NCBI GenBank assembly: GCA_036927565.1
Contig: JAYESD010000001.1
Coordinates: 10,354,001 to 10,418,000, forward strand
Length of the DNA: 64,000 nucleotides
Origin: Tuctoria greenei
Taxonomy: Eukaryota; Streptophyta; Magnoliopsida; Poales; Poaceae
Direction of reading: 5' to 3'
The position numbers and the translations under genes were made by a program. Of the stretch, positions 22,152-32,514 are shown in pieces (position 1 is the first letter of the stretch; the number at the start of each line of letters is the position of its first letter). The notes under the pieces were generated by a model that made no database searches, had not been told where the DNA came from, and saw nothing but the letters and a program-made list of their open reading frames with translations.

Positions 22152-23466
22152 GACCATATCTGTAGTTCTCACTTGTATTTTCTCTTCTTCTTCCTCAATT
22201 TTGTAATCCCTTGTCTCCAGATGTAATCCCTTGTCTCCAGATAAATGAAATCCCCAAATTTTTGTGAATTTCACTTTTTGTCTTCAACACTTTTATCTTC
22301 ACTTGCCCCCCTGGTAGATGTACACAATTTGATTGTGAACATGTACCAAGAGGATATTGTGTTTTGTTGAAGACTCATTTGCTCTTAACTTGTAGAATTT
22401 AGGTCATAAGTCTTCGATAGTGAAGGCCCCCTGAGGTTGTCGGAGCTTAGAAGCTCCGGCATTGTCTATCGCTGGAGCTTGATAGCTCCGGCAATAGTCT
22501 CTATCAACGCGTAGAGCATCGATAGTTAGTCCTCCGTGGTGTCGGAGCTTAGTAGCTCCGGCAGTGACCTTTGCCAACACTTAGTTTGTTGGCAGCAGAC
22601 TCCATTTATGGGGTCTTCTCACCATCTTTTATTCAGCGTCGACGGCTGGTCCCCCTAGCTTTACCGGAGCTTGATTACTCCAGTGATGTGTAACATCGTA
22701 AGCCACTTAGGGGAGTCGGAGCTTAGTTAGCTCCGGCTTTCCTCCATCAACGTAGATTTTATTTTTCCTGCACACTTAAGCCAAGAAAAATAATAAAATT
22801 TGTTTCTTGTCTATAACTTCGTCGCGGCTTACGACTCTCTAGAAGATTTTAAGTCAAACGCAATTCTAAATACAACCGAATGCGTTGTCTTTTCTTCCAG
22901 ATCCAACTGTACACAGACCCGCCTTACCTCGGCCTGCCAGGGTGTAGGTAGAGTGGCGTACTTAGGGTGCTTGATCAGGCTAAGTCGATAGCACACTCCA
23001 GCCCTAGGTTGGCTTGGCGGCTTTCAGGCGAGTTGGCCATGAACAATATTTGAATCCAAAAGAATAGACAATACAACTCGAATCTTATATAAACCGGTTG
23101 AACTAAAATTTCTTAAGAATTGCACGTCTTTGTTATAGACAAGAAAGAGAAAAATAAAAATGTTGAGCCTGTACAAAATAAATGCACGTGGAGTCTATTT
23201 CACATGAAGATGTCTTTCATTATAGGTCCGGGGTACAAGGGAAACAGGTACACTCTTAGGGTACAGAACCAGACTAAGCGTGTTTCATTTCTTGTTTGAC
23301 CCAGGGTAGCTAGCTACACTTTTAGTCTTGAGACTGTGACAAGTGTTGCATGAGCTTTGCGGACCTTTCGGGAAAGGTCCGGCTGCTCTCCCGGGGGAAC
23401 TACCCGACTCTGTACAATGACTCTATAACATACACCTTAAGTTACTCAAGACTCACCTCCGTGGTA
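22152..23466. other. Intergenic tail-to-tail region of E1
   Basis: Non-coding stretch between the 3' ends of the antisense gene and pol. It holds a 20-base direct duplication (TGTAATCCCTTGTCTCCAGA, 22203-22242), a probable poly(A) region (AAATGAAATCCCC), a set of hairpin motifs (22441-22735), and sequence homologous to 53475-54720 of E2. No gene is visible. Confidence 0.75.
22441..22735. repeat. Repeated hairpin motifs, CGGAGCTTAGTAGCTCCG type
   Basis: At least four imperfect inverted repeats of the form CGGAGCT-(TAG/TAGT/TGAT)-AGCTCCG occur at 22441-22459, 22464-22480, 22543-22560 and 22717-22735. A weaker one lies near 22664. They lie between the convergent ends of the antisense gene and pol. 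The homologous part of E2 (54270-54515) keeps similar hairpins. Confidence 0.75.
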
Positions 23467-24438
23467 TTAAGTGTAGAACTTACGGAGGTGCTCGATGTTC
23501 CAAGGATTTGGGAGAGGTGTCCCATCCTCAGTGGCCAAGCGAACGCTTCCGGGATGAGATACTTTAATCACTCGGAAGGGCCCCTCCCAGCCGGGGGAGA
23601 GTTTGTTTAACCCTTCCCTGGATTGTATTCTCCGTAGTACCAGATCGCCTTCCTCGAGCTGTCGGTTGTGTACATGCCGCTGGTGATAACGCCGTAGGGC
23701 TTGGCGATATCGGGCATTCCGAACAGCTGCTTGGCACCTTCCCTCCTCAAGGAGGTCTAGGTCTTCACGCCGGAGCTGGTCTTGCGTGGCTTCGTCGAAG
23801 GTCCGGACCCGGAGTGAACCCAAGGTGATTTCCGGAGGAAGGATTGCTTCAGCTCCGTACACCAGAAAGAAGGGTGCCTCTCCAGTTGACCGGTTTTGAG
23901 ATGTCCTGTTGGCCCATAAAGTGGGCGGAAGCTCTTCGATCCAGTTGGCTCCATGTTTTTTCAAGCGCTCATAGGTGCGCATTTTAAGTCCTTTAAGGAT
24001 TTTAGCATTTGCTCTCTCGACTTGGCCATTGCTGGCTGGATGAGCTACGGAGGCGTAGCAAACTTGTATGCCGAGGTCTTCGCAATATCCTTGGAATGCG
24101 GAGCTTGTGAATTGGGTCCCATTATCAGTGATGATTTTGTTTGGGACTCCAAATCTGCATATAATGGACTGCAAAAAGTTGATAGCAGATTGCTTGTTGA
24201 TTGTCACAACTGGAGTTGCTTCCGGCCACTTGGTGAACTTGTCAATGGCGACGTACAGGAATTTGTAACCTCCGATGGCTCTTGGGAAAGGTCCCAAGAT
24301 GTCCATCCCCCACACAGCGAAGGGCCATGTAGGAGGTATCATTTGTAAGTGCTAAGCCGGTGTGTGAATTTGCTTTGCATGAAATTGGCATGCTTCACAT
24401 TTCTTCACCAGCTCAGTTGCATCCTGGAGTGCTGTAGG
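23467..24438 (-). pseudogene. Integrase core and C-terminus of E1
   Basis: Open from 24342 to the stop at 23467. It shows the catalytic triad of a DDE integrase: Asp in VWGMDILGPF, Asp in IITDNGTQF, and Glu in NGQVERANAKILKG. The C-terminal region ends WNIEHLRKFYT. It is in the same frame as the RNase H/zinc-finger part upstream, separated by TAG at 24439-24441. This part itself is open and looks intact. Confidence 0.9.
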
Positions 24439-25257
24439 CTAGTAGAAGCCATGACGAAAGGCTTTACCAACCATCGTGCGGGAAGACGCATGGTTCCCAC
24501 ACTCGCCTCCATGGATTTCTGCGAGGATTTCGCAGCCTTCTTCCCTTGTGATGCACCGCATTAGGATGCCATTGGCACCGCGCCGGTAGAGATCCCCTTC
24601 TACCAGCGTGTATCTTTTAGCCAATCTGACTACCCGATCAGCGGATACATCATCGTCAGGAAGGATGTTGTCTTTCAAGTAGCTCCGGATCTCCGAGATC
24701 CATGCATCGGAACTAGATTGAGCTTTTGAGTCTTGCGTGTTGGGTTGCTCGGAGCTCCCGGCAGCACCTAGGACCCTTGATGGCTGCCATGGTAACAGGG
24801 CCATCGGGACTGTCAGCTTCGGGATGCTGATCTCGCCCCCTTCGCTCAGTTCGGCAGGCTGAGCTGTTGGCTTTGACAACCTCCGGACAAAGATTCCGTC
24901 AGGAGCTGGAGCTCCGGTTGACGCTTTCGTCGAGAGTTCGTCAGCTTCAGCGTTATGGGCACGCTGAACATGGTGGAGATCTAGGACTTCAAAGTCCTTC
25001 TGAAGCTTCTGGACTTCTAGGAGGTAAGTAGCTAGCTGGAGATTATTACAGGAACATTCACCCTTCACCTGCTTAATGATGAGTTGTGAATCTCCCTTGA
25101 CCAGCAATTGCTTGACACCATATGACAGTGCCACCTTTAGTCCGTAGATGAGAGCTTCATACTCTACCATGTTGTTGGTCGCCTTGAAGTCAAGGTGTAC
25201 CATGTATTTCACCTTCTCCCCAGTCGGTGCAAGGAGAAGGATTCCAACTCCGACCCC
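24439..25257 (-). pseudogene. Second (archaeal-type) RNase H and integrase zinc finger of E1
   Basis: The frame from 25257 reads through VEYEALIYGLKVALSYGVKQ, then GDSQLIIKQVKGE and NAEADELSTKAS, the archaeal-type RNase H characteristic of Tat elements. After a linker comes the HHCC integrase zinc finger (EIHGGECGNHASSRT, then KKCEACQFHAK just past the stop). TAG 24439-24441 interrupts the finger after RHGFY. The stop at 25258-25260 separates it from the first catalytic Asp block (TLYFDGS). Confidence 0.85.
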
Positions 25258-26871
25258 CTACTTCTGCATGGAGCCGTCAAAGTAGAGGGTCCAGTGAGGC
25301 TCGGTGAAGGCTGGAGCTTGATGCTCCGTCTTCTGCTCACTGGGGCCCCCAGGGTTTGATGGAGAGGGAGTCCATTCTGCCACAAAATCTGCCAATGCTT
25401 GACTCTTGACTGCTTGTCTTGAAATGAATTCAAGATCAAATTCAGCCAATTCCACTGCCCACTTTGCAATATTCCCAGTTGAATTGGGATTATGCAAGAT
25501 TGCTCGAAGTGGGTAGGAGGTCACCACTGAGACTTTGTGAGCTTGGAAGTAATGGCGAAGCTTTCTGGAGGCAATAAGAACTGCATAGAGCAGCTTATGC
25601 ACCTCTAGGTATCGAGTCTTGGCATCATGTAATACTTCACTAATGAAGTACATTGGGCGTTGAATGGTCCGGACCCTCCCGGAGGGGTCCGGAGCTTCCT
25701 CTTCACTGACCCGGATCCTCTCGGAGGAATCCGGATTTTCTTCGGGGACCTCCGGGTTCTGGCTGGAGGAACCCGGAGCTTCTTCAGAAGTGACCTGGAC
25801 CCTCCCGGAGGGGTCTGGGTCTCCTGAAGTGACTTCTTGTGGATTCGAATCTGGGAGCTGGGACCCAGACTCGCTTTCAGGAACCTCTGGAACCTCCCGA
25901 AGGGGTCTGGATTCCTGAGTATGGGGTAGTTCTAGTCTCTCCGCAACCAGAACCATACTGACGACTTCGTCAGTAGCTGAAATATAAAGCAACAAAGTCT
26001 CACCAGGGTTCGGAGCTACAAGAATTGGTAGGGTGGTGAGGAACTGTTTCAGCTCCTGGAATGCCTTCTCTGCTTCTTTGGACCATTGGAATGGTCCGGA
26101 CTTCCTCAATAACTTGAAGAAGGGGAGTGCCCATTCCGCCAGTCTTGAGATGAACCGACTGAGGGCTGCTAGACATCCAGTTAACTTTTGGACGTCTTTG
26201 ATGTGGGTTGGTGGCCTCATGTCTTCAACGGCCTTAATCTTCGTCGGATTAGCTTCTATGCCCCGGTGACTTACCAGGAAACTGAGAAGTGTTCCGGAGC
26301 TAACCCCGAAGACACACTTGTCTGGGTTTAGCTTTGTGCGGGTGGCCCGCAGTTTGTTGAAGACAGCCTGCAAGGTGTCAAGGAGTGACTCCTTGTTCCT
26401 GACCTTGACCACGATGTCATCGACGTACACTTCCACTATGTCTCTAATGAGTTCTTCAAAAGTTTTGTACATAGCTCGTACAAAAGTTGAAGCTGCATTC
26501 TTGAGACCAAAAGGCCTGGCTGTGTAATAGTACAATCCATCTACTGTGATGAATGAAGTATGCTCTTCATCTTCCCTAGACATCCTGATTTGATGATACC
26601 CGGAATATGCGTCTACGAAATACAGTAATTCACACCCAGAGGTGGAATCCACTATCTGATCTATTCTAGGTAGTGGGAATGGATCTTTTGGACATGCCTT
26701 ATTTAGTGTGGTGTAGTCGATGCACATCCGAAGCTTCCCGCCGGCCTTGGGCGAAACGACTGGGTTTGCCAGCCATTTTGGATGGAAGACTTCTCGGATG
26801 AATCCGGCTTCGAGTAACTTCTTCACTTCTTATCGGATGAAGGTCTGTCGCTCTACGGATTGCTTCCGAGG
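25258..26871 (-). pseudogene. Reverse transcriptase and first RNase H of E1
   Basis: Frame from Met 26826 (MKKLLEAGFIREVFHPKW). A TAA a few codons earlier breaks it from upstream polyprotein. RT motifs: MCIDYTTLNKACPKD, FVDAYSGYHQI, and EVYVDDIVVK (YVDD box). The connection and first RNase H follow (YISATDEVVSMVLV, then MYFISEVLHDAKTRY and LRHYFQAH). An insertion of roughly 85 residues, with three DPSGR-type repeats (DPSGRVQVTSEEA, DSSERIRVSEEEA, DPSGRVRTI), lies inside the RNase H. It ends just after TLYFDGSMQK. Confidence 0.9.
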
Positions 26872-27508
26872 CTTCTGATGCACAGGCCGGGCGTCGGGGT
26901 AGATCTTTAGATTGTGCTCAATCACTTCCCTGGGGATCCCAGGCATTTGTGACGGTTGCCATGCAAATACGTCAACGTTAGCCCAGAGGAAAGTGATGAG
27001 CGCGAGTTCCTATTTGTCGTTCAATCCCCCCGATATACGGGTGGTTTGAGCGGCATCGGAACCAATTTGGACGACTTTGACGAGAATGTCGGTGTCGCCG
27101 CTTGGCTGCACTCGAGGTGCAGAAGTCGAGCCTCGTTGACGGATGCTCGGGGGGTTTTGGAGCTTGCTCCTGTCTGGAGTCCTCCTCTTGCGCCGTGGTG
27201 AGTGCATGGAGTTCTTCCAGTGCAGTTATTCCGGCAGTATGATCTCCGCGGATCCGAAGAACACCTACTGGTATTGGCATTTTCAACACCAGATAACCAT
27301 AATGAGCAGCTGCCATGAATTTGTACAGGGCAGGCCTTCCCAAGATGGCATTGAATGGTAAGTTGATCTGAGCGACGTCAAAGACCAACTTCTCGGTGCG
27401 GTATTTCTCCCGTGTCCCGAAGGTAACGGGGAGAGTAACAGCTCCGAGTGGGGTAATGGCCCCCGGACCTACTCTGGAGAAAGGTCGCGATGGGTGGAGA
27501 TCCGAAGG
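26872..27508 (-). pseudogene. Protease C-terminus and linker of E1
   Basis: The 26978-27388 frame encodes FDVAQINLPFNAILGRPALY (the protease-like ILGRP block), followed by AHYGYLVLKMP and a linker. A frame change near 27015 precedes ALITFLWANVDVFAW, the region before RT. E2 lacks about 430 bases of this stretch. Confidence 0.75.
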
Positions 27509-29428
27509 TCAGAGCTGAAGCTTAGTGAAAGCTTCGAAGCTAATGAGGTTTAGCCCCGAACCTCCGTCTACCATGACATGGTGGAGCTGGATGTTATTGA
27601 TGGTAGGAGATACCATCAAAGGTAACTGACCTGCTCCAACCATGCTCCGAGGGCAATCTGAAGCATCAAAAGTGATGGCTGTGTCCATCCACTTCCGATG
27701 AGGTTCCGGCCTGACTGTAGGAGCTATAGCGGCCATATCCCGATGCATAGTCTTGATGACGCGACGGGAGGTGATATCCCATGATCCACCAAAAATGGTG
27801 TTCATGGTCTTCCGACGCTCGTTGTTAGAGACATCAGAATCATCGTCGATTGAGGTGTAAACGACCTTCAGGACCTTTTTGGGATCCTGAAATCCTAACT
27901 CCTCTTCAGCCGGAGCTTCGTCGACTTTTTGCTTTCCTTCCCCCTGTCGGAAAGGAGATTCTTCCTGGCGCTTGTTGTAGCGCTCGGCAATGTTTTGGAC
28001 CTCCGGGCAGTCTTCCAAACTGTGGCTACCCGTTTTGTGAATGGGACACCACACTTTGGGTTTGCCACCGTCTTCAGAAGACAGTCGAGGTCGCTTCTCG
28101 GGGCGTGGCCCCCGGCCACCCGAAGTTGCAGCAGCTGCAACGTTGGATGTGTCGGTCGACGGCTTCTTCTTGCCGTTGGTCTTCTTTTTCTTCTTGCCAC
28201 CCCCGGAGGTAGCGGCTTCTTCTTTGGAGGATTTCTTGTGACCCTCCAAGGTTGGTTTGGAGTGCATCTCACGGCCCTTCGCAGCTCTGGCACATTTATC
28301 AGCCAAGCTGAAGAGTTCTGTGACGCTGGTGATCTCCTTGATCGCCAGTTTCTCCAACATCTTCTTGTCTCGTACACCCTGTCTGAATGCCACGATGACA
28401 GAGGCGCTAGAGATAGAAGGGATAGTGTTTCTTACCTGAGAGAACCTCTGGATGAATGATCGCAAGGATTCTCCCCCTTTTTGCACGACCGCAAAAAGGT
28501 CTAGTTCAGTGCCTGGTCAGGTGTATGAACTCCCGAAGTTGGCGGTGAACTGCCGGCACAGCTCCTCCCAACTGTTGATAGAGTTGGGTAGAAGGCTCAT
28601 AAACCAGGACCTGGCGGTCCCAGTTAAGGCCACTGGAAAACAATTGGCCATCACGGCCTCGTTTCCTCCAGCTGCCAAGATTGCAGTGGAGTAGATCTAA
28701 AGAAATTCAGCGGGATTGACAGTCCCGTCGAATTTTTCAGGCAGGTGAGGCCGGAACTTCTGTGGCCACCTGACCATACGCAGATGCATGGCCAGGGTTG
28801 AACAACCTCCTCCCACTCCTTTAGGAGCAGAAAGGTCCTGAGCTTCCCGTCTTTCACGGGCACGCTCAATATGGACTTGGCCGTCCTGCTGGCGATATCG
28901 GCGATCAAGCTCCGCCCGGAGGTCATGAGTCAAAAGCCTGGATACCGTGTGAGTGCATCGTGCCCCGGAGGGCAATGACGTCACTTGTTGTGACGCAGCA
29001 CGTCTCCTGCTATTGGAAACGTGCGGACCAAGTCTACCAGACAAAGTCCGCCATTGCGACGGGGCTCATCCTGAAGGAGGAGGACCCTGGTTGCTGAGGC
29101 ATTCGGCTGCTGCTGCAACCAAATGCTCCACATCGGCCCTCCACTGCTCCAGTGCATCCCGGGATGCATCCGAAGGTGGTGGGCGTTGGAGAAGAGCACG
29201 CGCTGCATGGAGCGCGTGTCCCAGGTTGTCATGATTTGCCGACGCAGTAATTGACGCCGGCGCACCATCACGTTGCCCAGCATGATTTGCTGAAGGAGAC
29301 GGTGGTGGTGGGAGTGTGACTCCTGCTGGTGCTGAGGCTCCTGCTGGTGGCTGCCTATTGGAGGGATTGCCCCCAACAGCCTGAGCAGCAGGTTGACCGT
29401 TGGATGATCCAGCAGCTGAGTTCACCAT
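27509..29428 (-). pseudogene. Gag and protease N-terminus of E1
   Basis: Gag starts at Met 29428 (MVNSAAGSSNGQ). One frame carries a disordered Pro/Ala-rich N-terminus, the charged linker LTHDLRAELDRRYRQQ, the capsid-like retrotrans_gag region (SWFMSLLPNSINSWEELCRQF, then ESLRSFIQRFSQVRN, then VIVAFRQGVRDKKMLEKLA), a basic linker and the knuckle-like CPIHKTGSHSLEDC (CX3HX5HX4C). It ends with the protease active site VDGGSGLNLIS near 27550. Breaks: TGA 29066-29068, TAG 28697-28699, TGA near 28517, and a stop at 27509. Confidence 0.85.
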
Positions 29429-29465
29429 TCTCAAAATCTCAGGCGCCCCTACCTGGCGCGCCAAC

Positions 29466-30298
29466 TATCGGTGGTTTGGAACCGGCAGATCTCCCTACAC
29501 TACTAAAGTGATAGGGGAGTTTGATGTTCGGTGTGGGCGCGCGGAGATTCAAGAAGGTGGGTAGAAAATGACACAGGAGACACAAGAGTTACGTGGTTCG
29601 GGCCGCCTGAGCGTAATACCCTACTCCACGGGTGTGTTGGTGTTGTATTAGCTGTATGAGTGTCAATGGCGTGTGTGTGTCTCTCGCCCCTTGAACGTGT
29701 CGTCGGCCTGTCCTTTTATAGTACAAGGGCAAGCCGTTACAAGTTAGCCTGGCTCGACATGTGGCCTCGGCGGTTACTAGTATTGATACACGTTTAATTG
29801 CTCTTAATGACCCTGTAACGGGCTTTGACAGCACCGTTACTGGTGTTAAGATCGTCCGTTTAAGTGTCATTAATATGGCATTAATGACACTCAATCGGGT
29901 CTTGAAGTCCTTGATTCCCCTTTGAAGATCCGGAGCCGTTGCGGGGTCTTCCGGAGGTTAGGGGCTGAAGTTCCGACGATTGGACACGTGGCAGCTCTGG
30001 AGCATACTGTGGGAAACAGGGAGCTCCGGAGCTACCTGACACGTGTCAGGTCCGGAGCTTCTCTCGGTCTGGGGTTAAGTTCGGAGGTGCCATTTCGGTG
30101 CGTGGCCCGGAGCTTCCCCCTTGTGGGCGGTAGGTCCGGTTTGATAGTACACGTGGCGACCCTGGGATTAACCATGTTGGAGAAGCAGGTCCGGTTATAT
30201 CTGACATGTGGGCCTCCGAAGGTCTTCAAATCAAGTAGATGACTTTTCTTGGAGATCTTTGTAACCTCAAGGGGTGTACGGTTTTTAGGGTACCGACA
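29466..30298 (-). repeat. 5' LTR of E1
   Basis: 833 bases, paired with 17203-18034. The inner terminal TG is mutated to TA at 29466-29467. The primer site region, read TGGCGCGCCAGGTAGGG on the minus strand (about 29447-29463), follows two bases inside, as in E2. Confidence 0.95.
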
Positions 30299-30521
30299 CA
30301 ATCCTAGCAAACACATCTTGACTAATGCATTCATAAATAACATTTCTAGCTTTTGCATCTCACTTAACTTGATCGCCTATATAGTTGTGCTCACCAAACC
30401 CCGCATGGGTCGCTTCCCATACCTCGGGAGCAATAGCCTCTAAATAAGCACACATGCGTGCTTTCCAATAGGCAAAGTTTTTGCCCTTGAAGATGGGAAC
30501 TGAACCCCCAATCTTGGCCAT
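30299..30521 (-). pseudogene. Gag (5' part) of the Sirevirus
   Basis: Starts at Met 30521 (MAKIGGSVPIFKGKNFAYWK), the usual copia gag opening, and reads to the E1 insertion at 30299-30303. An in-frame TGA lies after GDQVK, about 60 codons in. The other half lies at 15291-17202. Confidence 0.85.
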
Positions 30522-30564
30522 TTTAGCTCTCTAGCAGTAAAGCTAGAATGATCCAATGAGCAAC

Positions 30565-30580
30565 CTTGCTCTTATACCAA
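30565..30580 (-). other. Primer binding site of the Sirevirus
   Basis: The minus strand reads TGGTATAAGAGCAAGG two bases inside the 5' LTR. It is a variant of the initiator tRNA-Met site (usual plant form TGGTATCAGAGC). Confidence 0.8.
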
Positions 30581-30582
30581 TT

Positions 30583-31910
30583 GTAAGGATCGAATGCCCA
30601 AGAGGGAGAGAGTGAATTGGGCTTCTTTTCAAAAATTAAAGCAATAAAAACTTGACAACTAAAAGCCCAATTACGTATGCAAACAACTTATGCATTCAAG
30701 TGAATAGTAAGATTGCGGTATATGGAATGCATTAGTGTAACGGGTGAGGAAGAAAGCGCAAACTCCCGAGGAGACACGAAGATTTATCCCGTGGTTCGGC
30801 AAGATCGTCAAGATCTTCCTACATCCACGTTGTGGCACCCACCAAAGAGTATAGTCACTCCCAAGTCACCGAGACCAGGGATCTTCACTAAACTTCTCCG
30901 TTCGCCAACCTCGGCAAGGTGGAGCTCAAGCCTTGTACAAGTTTGATCCTCCGGGCTTCCACAGCCGTCTTGGTAAGCTCCAGAAGGCTCTCTCCAATCA
31001 TCGACTATTGCACGGTGAGTACAATCACCAAGAGACACTCCCTTACAGCTCTCACTATACTAGAGACTCCAATCACCAAGAATGGAAGCACACAAGCACT
31101 ATCTCTAGCAAGTTCTAGCCTATCTCTTGGTGTACAAGTGGTGTAAATGATATGGAAGTGGTAGCTCAATGCCTTGAATGCTTGGTAATGTGTAGAGTAG
31201 CTCTAGGCTTCAAGTCTTATCGAAATGACTGGTTGAAGGGGTATAAATAGTCAGTCTCCGCGAAATAGCCATTGGAAAAGTAGGCTGACATCACTGTTCT
31301 GCAAACATCGGATGATCCAATGTGCTCCCTTCAGTTGTCATCGGTCGAATCCAAATTAGCTGATGTCACTGTGTCAGATATGACCGTTGATCGACCGATG
31401 TAACACTTGCCTCACCATCGGATGATCCGGTGACACTTCATCCAGATTGGTCCATAAATGATGCTTACTGGAGTGATTGACCGATGTGTTATAGTTGTAA
31501 ATCGGATGATCCGGTGTTACACTTGGTACAGGGTAATTGCTTACTGGAATTATCGACCGACGTAACACTTTCTTCATCATCGGATGATCCGGTGAGTACT
31601 CAGTTCTGAGGTCCTTTTCTTTTGTTAAACCAACTCGACTGATGTATTGTTTTCTGGAAACATCAGTTGATCCGGTGAGTTGATTTTATCTGCTTCGAGT
31701 TGTTCTAAGTGATTCTTTTGGAATTTGCTCGAGTGACCTCTTATACATTGGTTTGAAATATTCTTCTGATGATTACCAAGTCTTGGGTGTTGTCAATTTT
31801 GATGGAATAACTTTGACATATGAGCTTTTTCTTTTAGTCTTCATAAAAATCGATTGACCTCGTAAAATAGTTTGTTTAGGGGTCTCCAATTATATCCAAT
31901 GAGCAGTAGA

Positions 31911-31999
<89 letters not shown>

Positions 32000-32111
32000 A
32001 TTAAGTGTGATGAGTGATATGAGAGACCTTGCATCCACAAACTCATTAGTAATATCCAATGGTTGTCATTAATCATCGAAACCATACCCCATGGGGGCCT
32101 AGATGCTTTCA
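30583..32111 (-). repeat. 5' LTR of the Sirevirus
   Basis: 1529 bases. The element's strand starts TGAAAGCATCTAGGCCCC and ends CGATCCTTACA. The right part matches the partial 3' LTR (8019-8627). It contains several palindrome-like CATCGGATGATCCGGTG motifs (about 31310-31600), as in other Sirevirus LTRs, and an (AT)n(AG)n microsatellite. Confidence 0.92.
31912..31996 (+). repeat. (AT)n followed by (AG)n microsatellite
   Basis: About 55 bases of AT followed by about 30 bases of AG inside the Sirevirus 5' LTR. The homologous place in the 3' LTR (near 8497-8515) has only GATATACATATAAAG, so the expansion came after insertion. Confidence 0.95.
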
Positions 32112-32155
32112 GTAACCTTTATAGTAAACCACTGCGGATGATCTTAGCAGCTGTA

Positions 32156-32514
32156 GGCTGTGTTTGGGAACACAATATTTCGATACTAAAGTTTTAAAAA
32201 TCACAGTTTTTTAAATGACATGACAATACCAAAGTATTTCAATACCACACTTTTGTAAAACCACAGTTTTGCAGTACATAGGACTGTTTGGAAGCAAAGT
32301 AGCAAGCATCAAAAGCAAGTAAATAAAGAAAAACTTTGGTTCAGACCAAAGTTTTCTATACCAAAAAATACCGTAGTATAGACAAAACCGTGATTTTAAA
32401 TATATAGTTTTTGCATTGGTTGCCAAACACCATTATGTAAGAAATACCATAGTAATCTCAAATACTATAGTATTGCTCTAAAATTCCAAAAATACCGTGT
32501 TCTCAAATGTAGCC
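32156..32514. mobile_element. MITE-like element with about 25-base inverted ends
   Basis: Left end GGCTGTGTTTGGGAACACAA. The right end, reverse complemented, is GGCTACATTTGAGAACACGG, followed on both sides by TATTT. Length is 359 bases, A+T-rich, with no ORF. It resembles non-autonomous DNA transposons, but I could not fix a target duplication, so the superfamily is left open. Confidence 0.65.

Larger units (their letters stand above)
17203..30298 (-). mobile_element. Tat-lineage Ty3/gypsy element E1 (RIRE2-like)
   Basis: Complete, full-length insertion of 13096 bases. LTRs are at 17203-18034 and 29466-30298, with a target duplication CAATC at 17198-17202 and 30299-30303, inside the Sirevirus gag. 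Gag-pol is on the minus strand (29428 to 23467). A separate antisense gene is on the plus strand (18570-22151), convergent with pol. Two RNase H domains and the antisense gene of the Transposase_28 ('putative gypsy type transposon') family mark the Tat clade. All long frames carry stops, so it is non-autonomous. It is inverted relative to its relative E2 (47029-59694). Confidence 0.95.
8019..32111 (-). mobile_element. Sirevirus (Ty1/copia, Maximus-type), nested and degenerate
   Basis: Minus-strand copia element: 5' LTR 30583-32111, primer site 30565-30580, gag (start 30521, interrupted by E1 between 17202 and 30299), protease, integrase, RT-RNase H, an envelope-like ORF, purine-rich tracts, and the first part of the 3' LTR (8019-8627). 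The extra ORF after pol and the multiple purine tracts are the hallmarks of Sireviruses. It is broken by E1, by gypsy LTR B in the 3' LTR, by an internal deletion of the integrase region, and by several stops. The rest of the 3' LTR lies beyond elements A and B, off the window. Confidence 0.9.

Noticed and set aside
30713..31146. Plus-strand ORFs in the Sirevirus LTR
   Set aside because: They sit in the R/U5 part of a confirmed LTR and have no family match.
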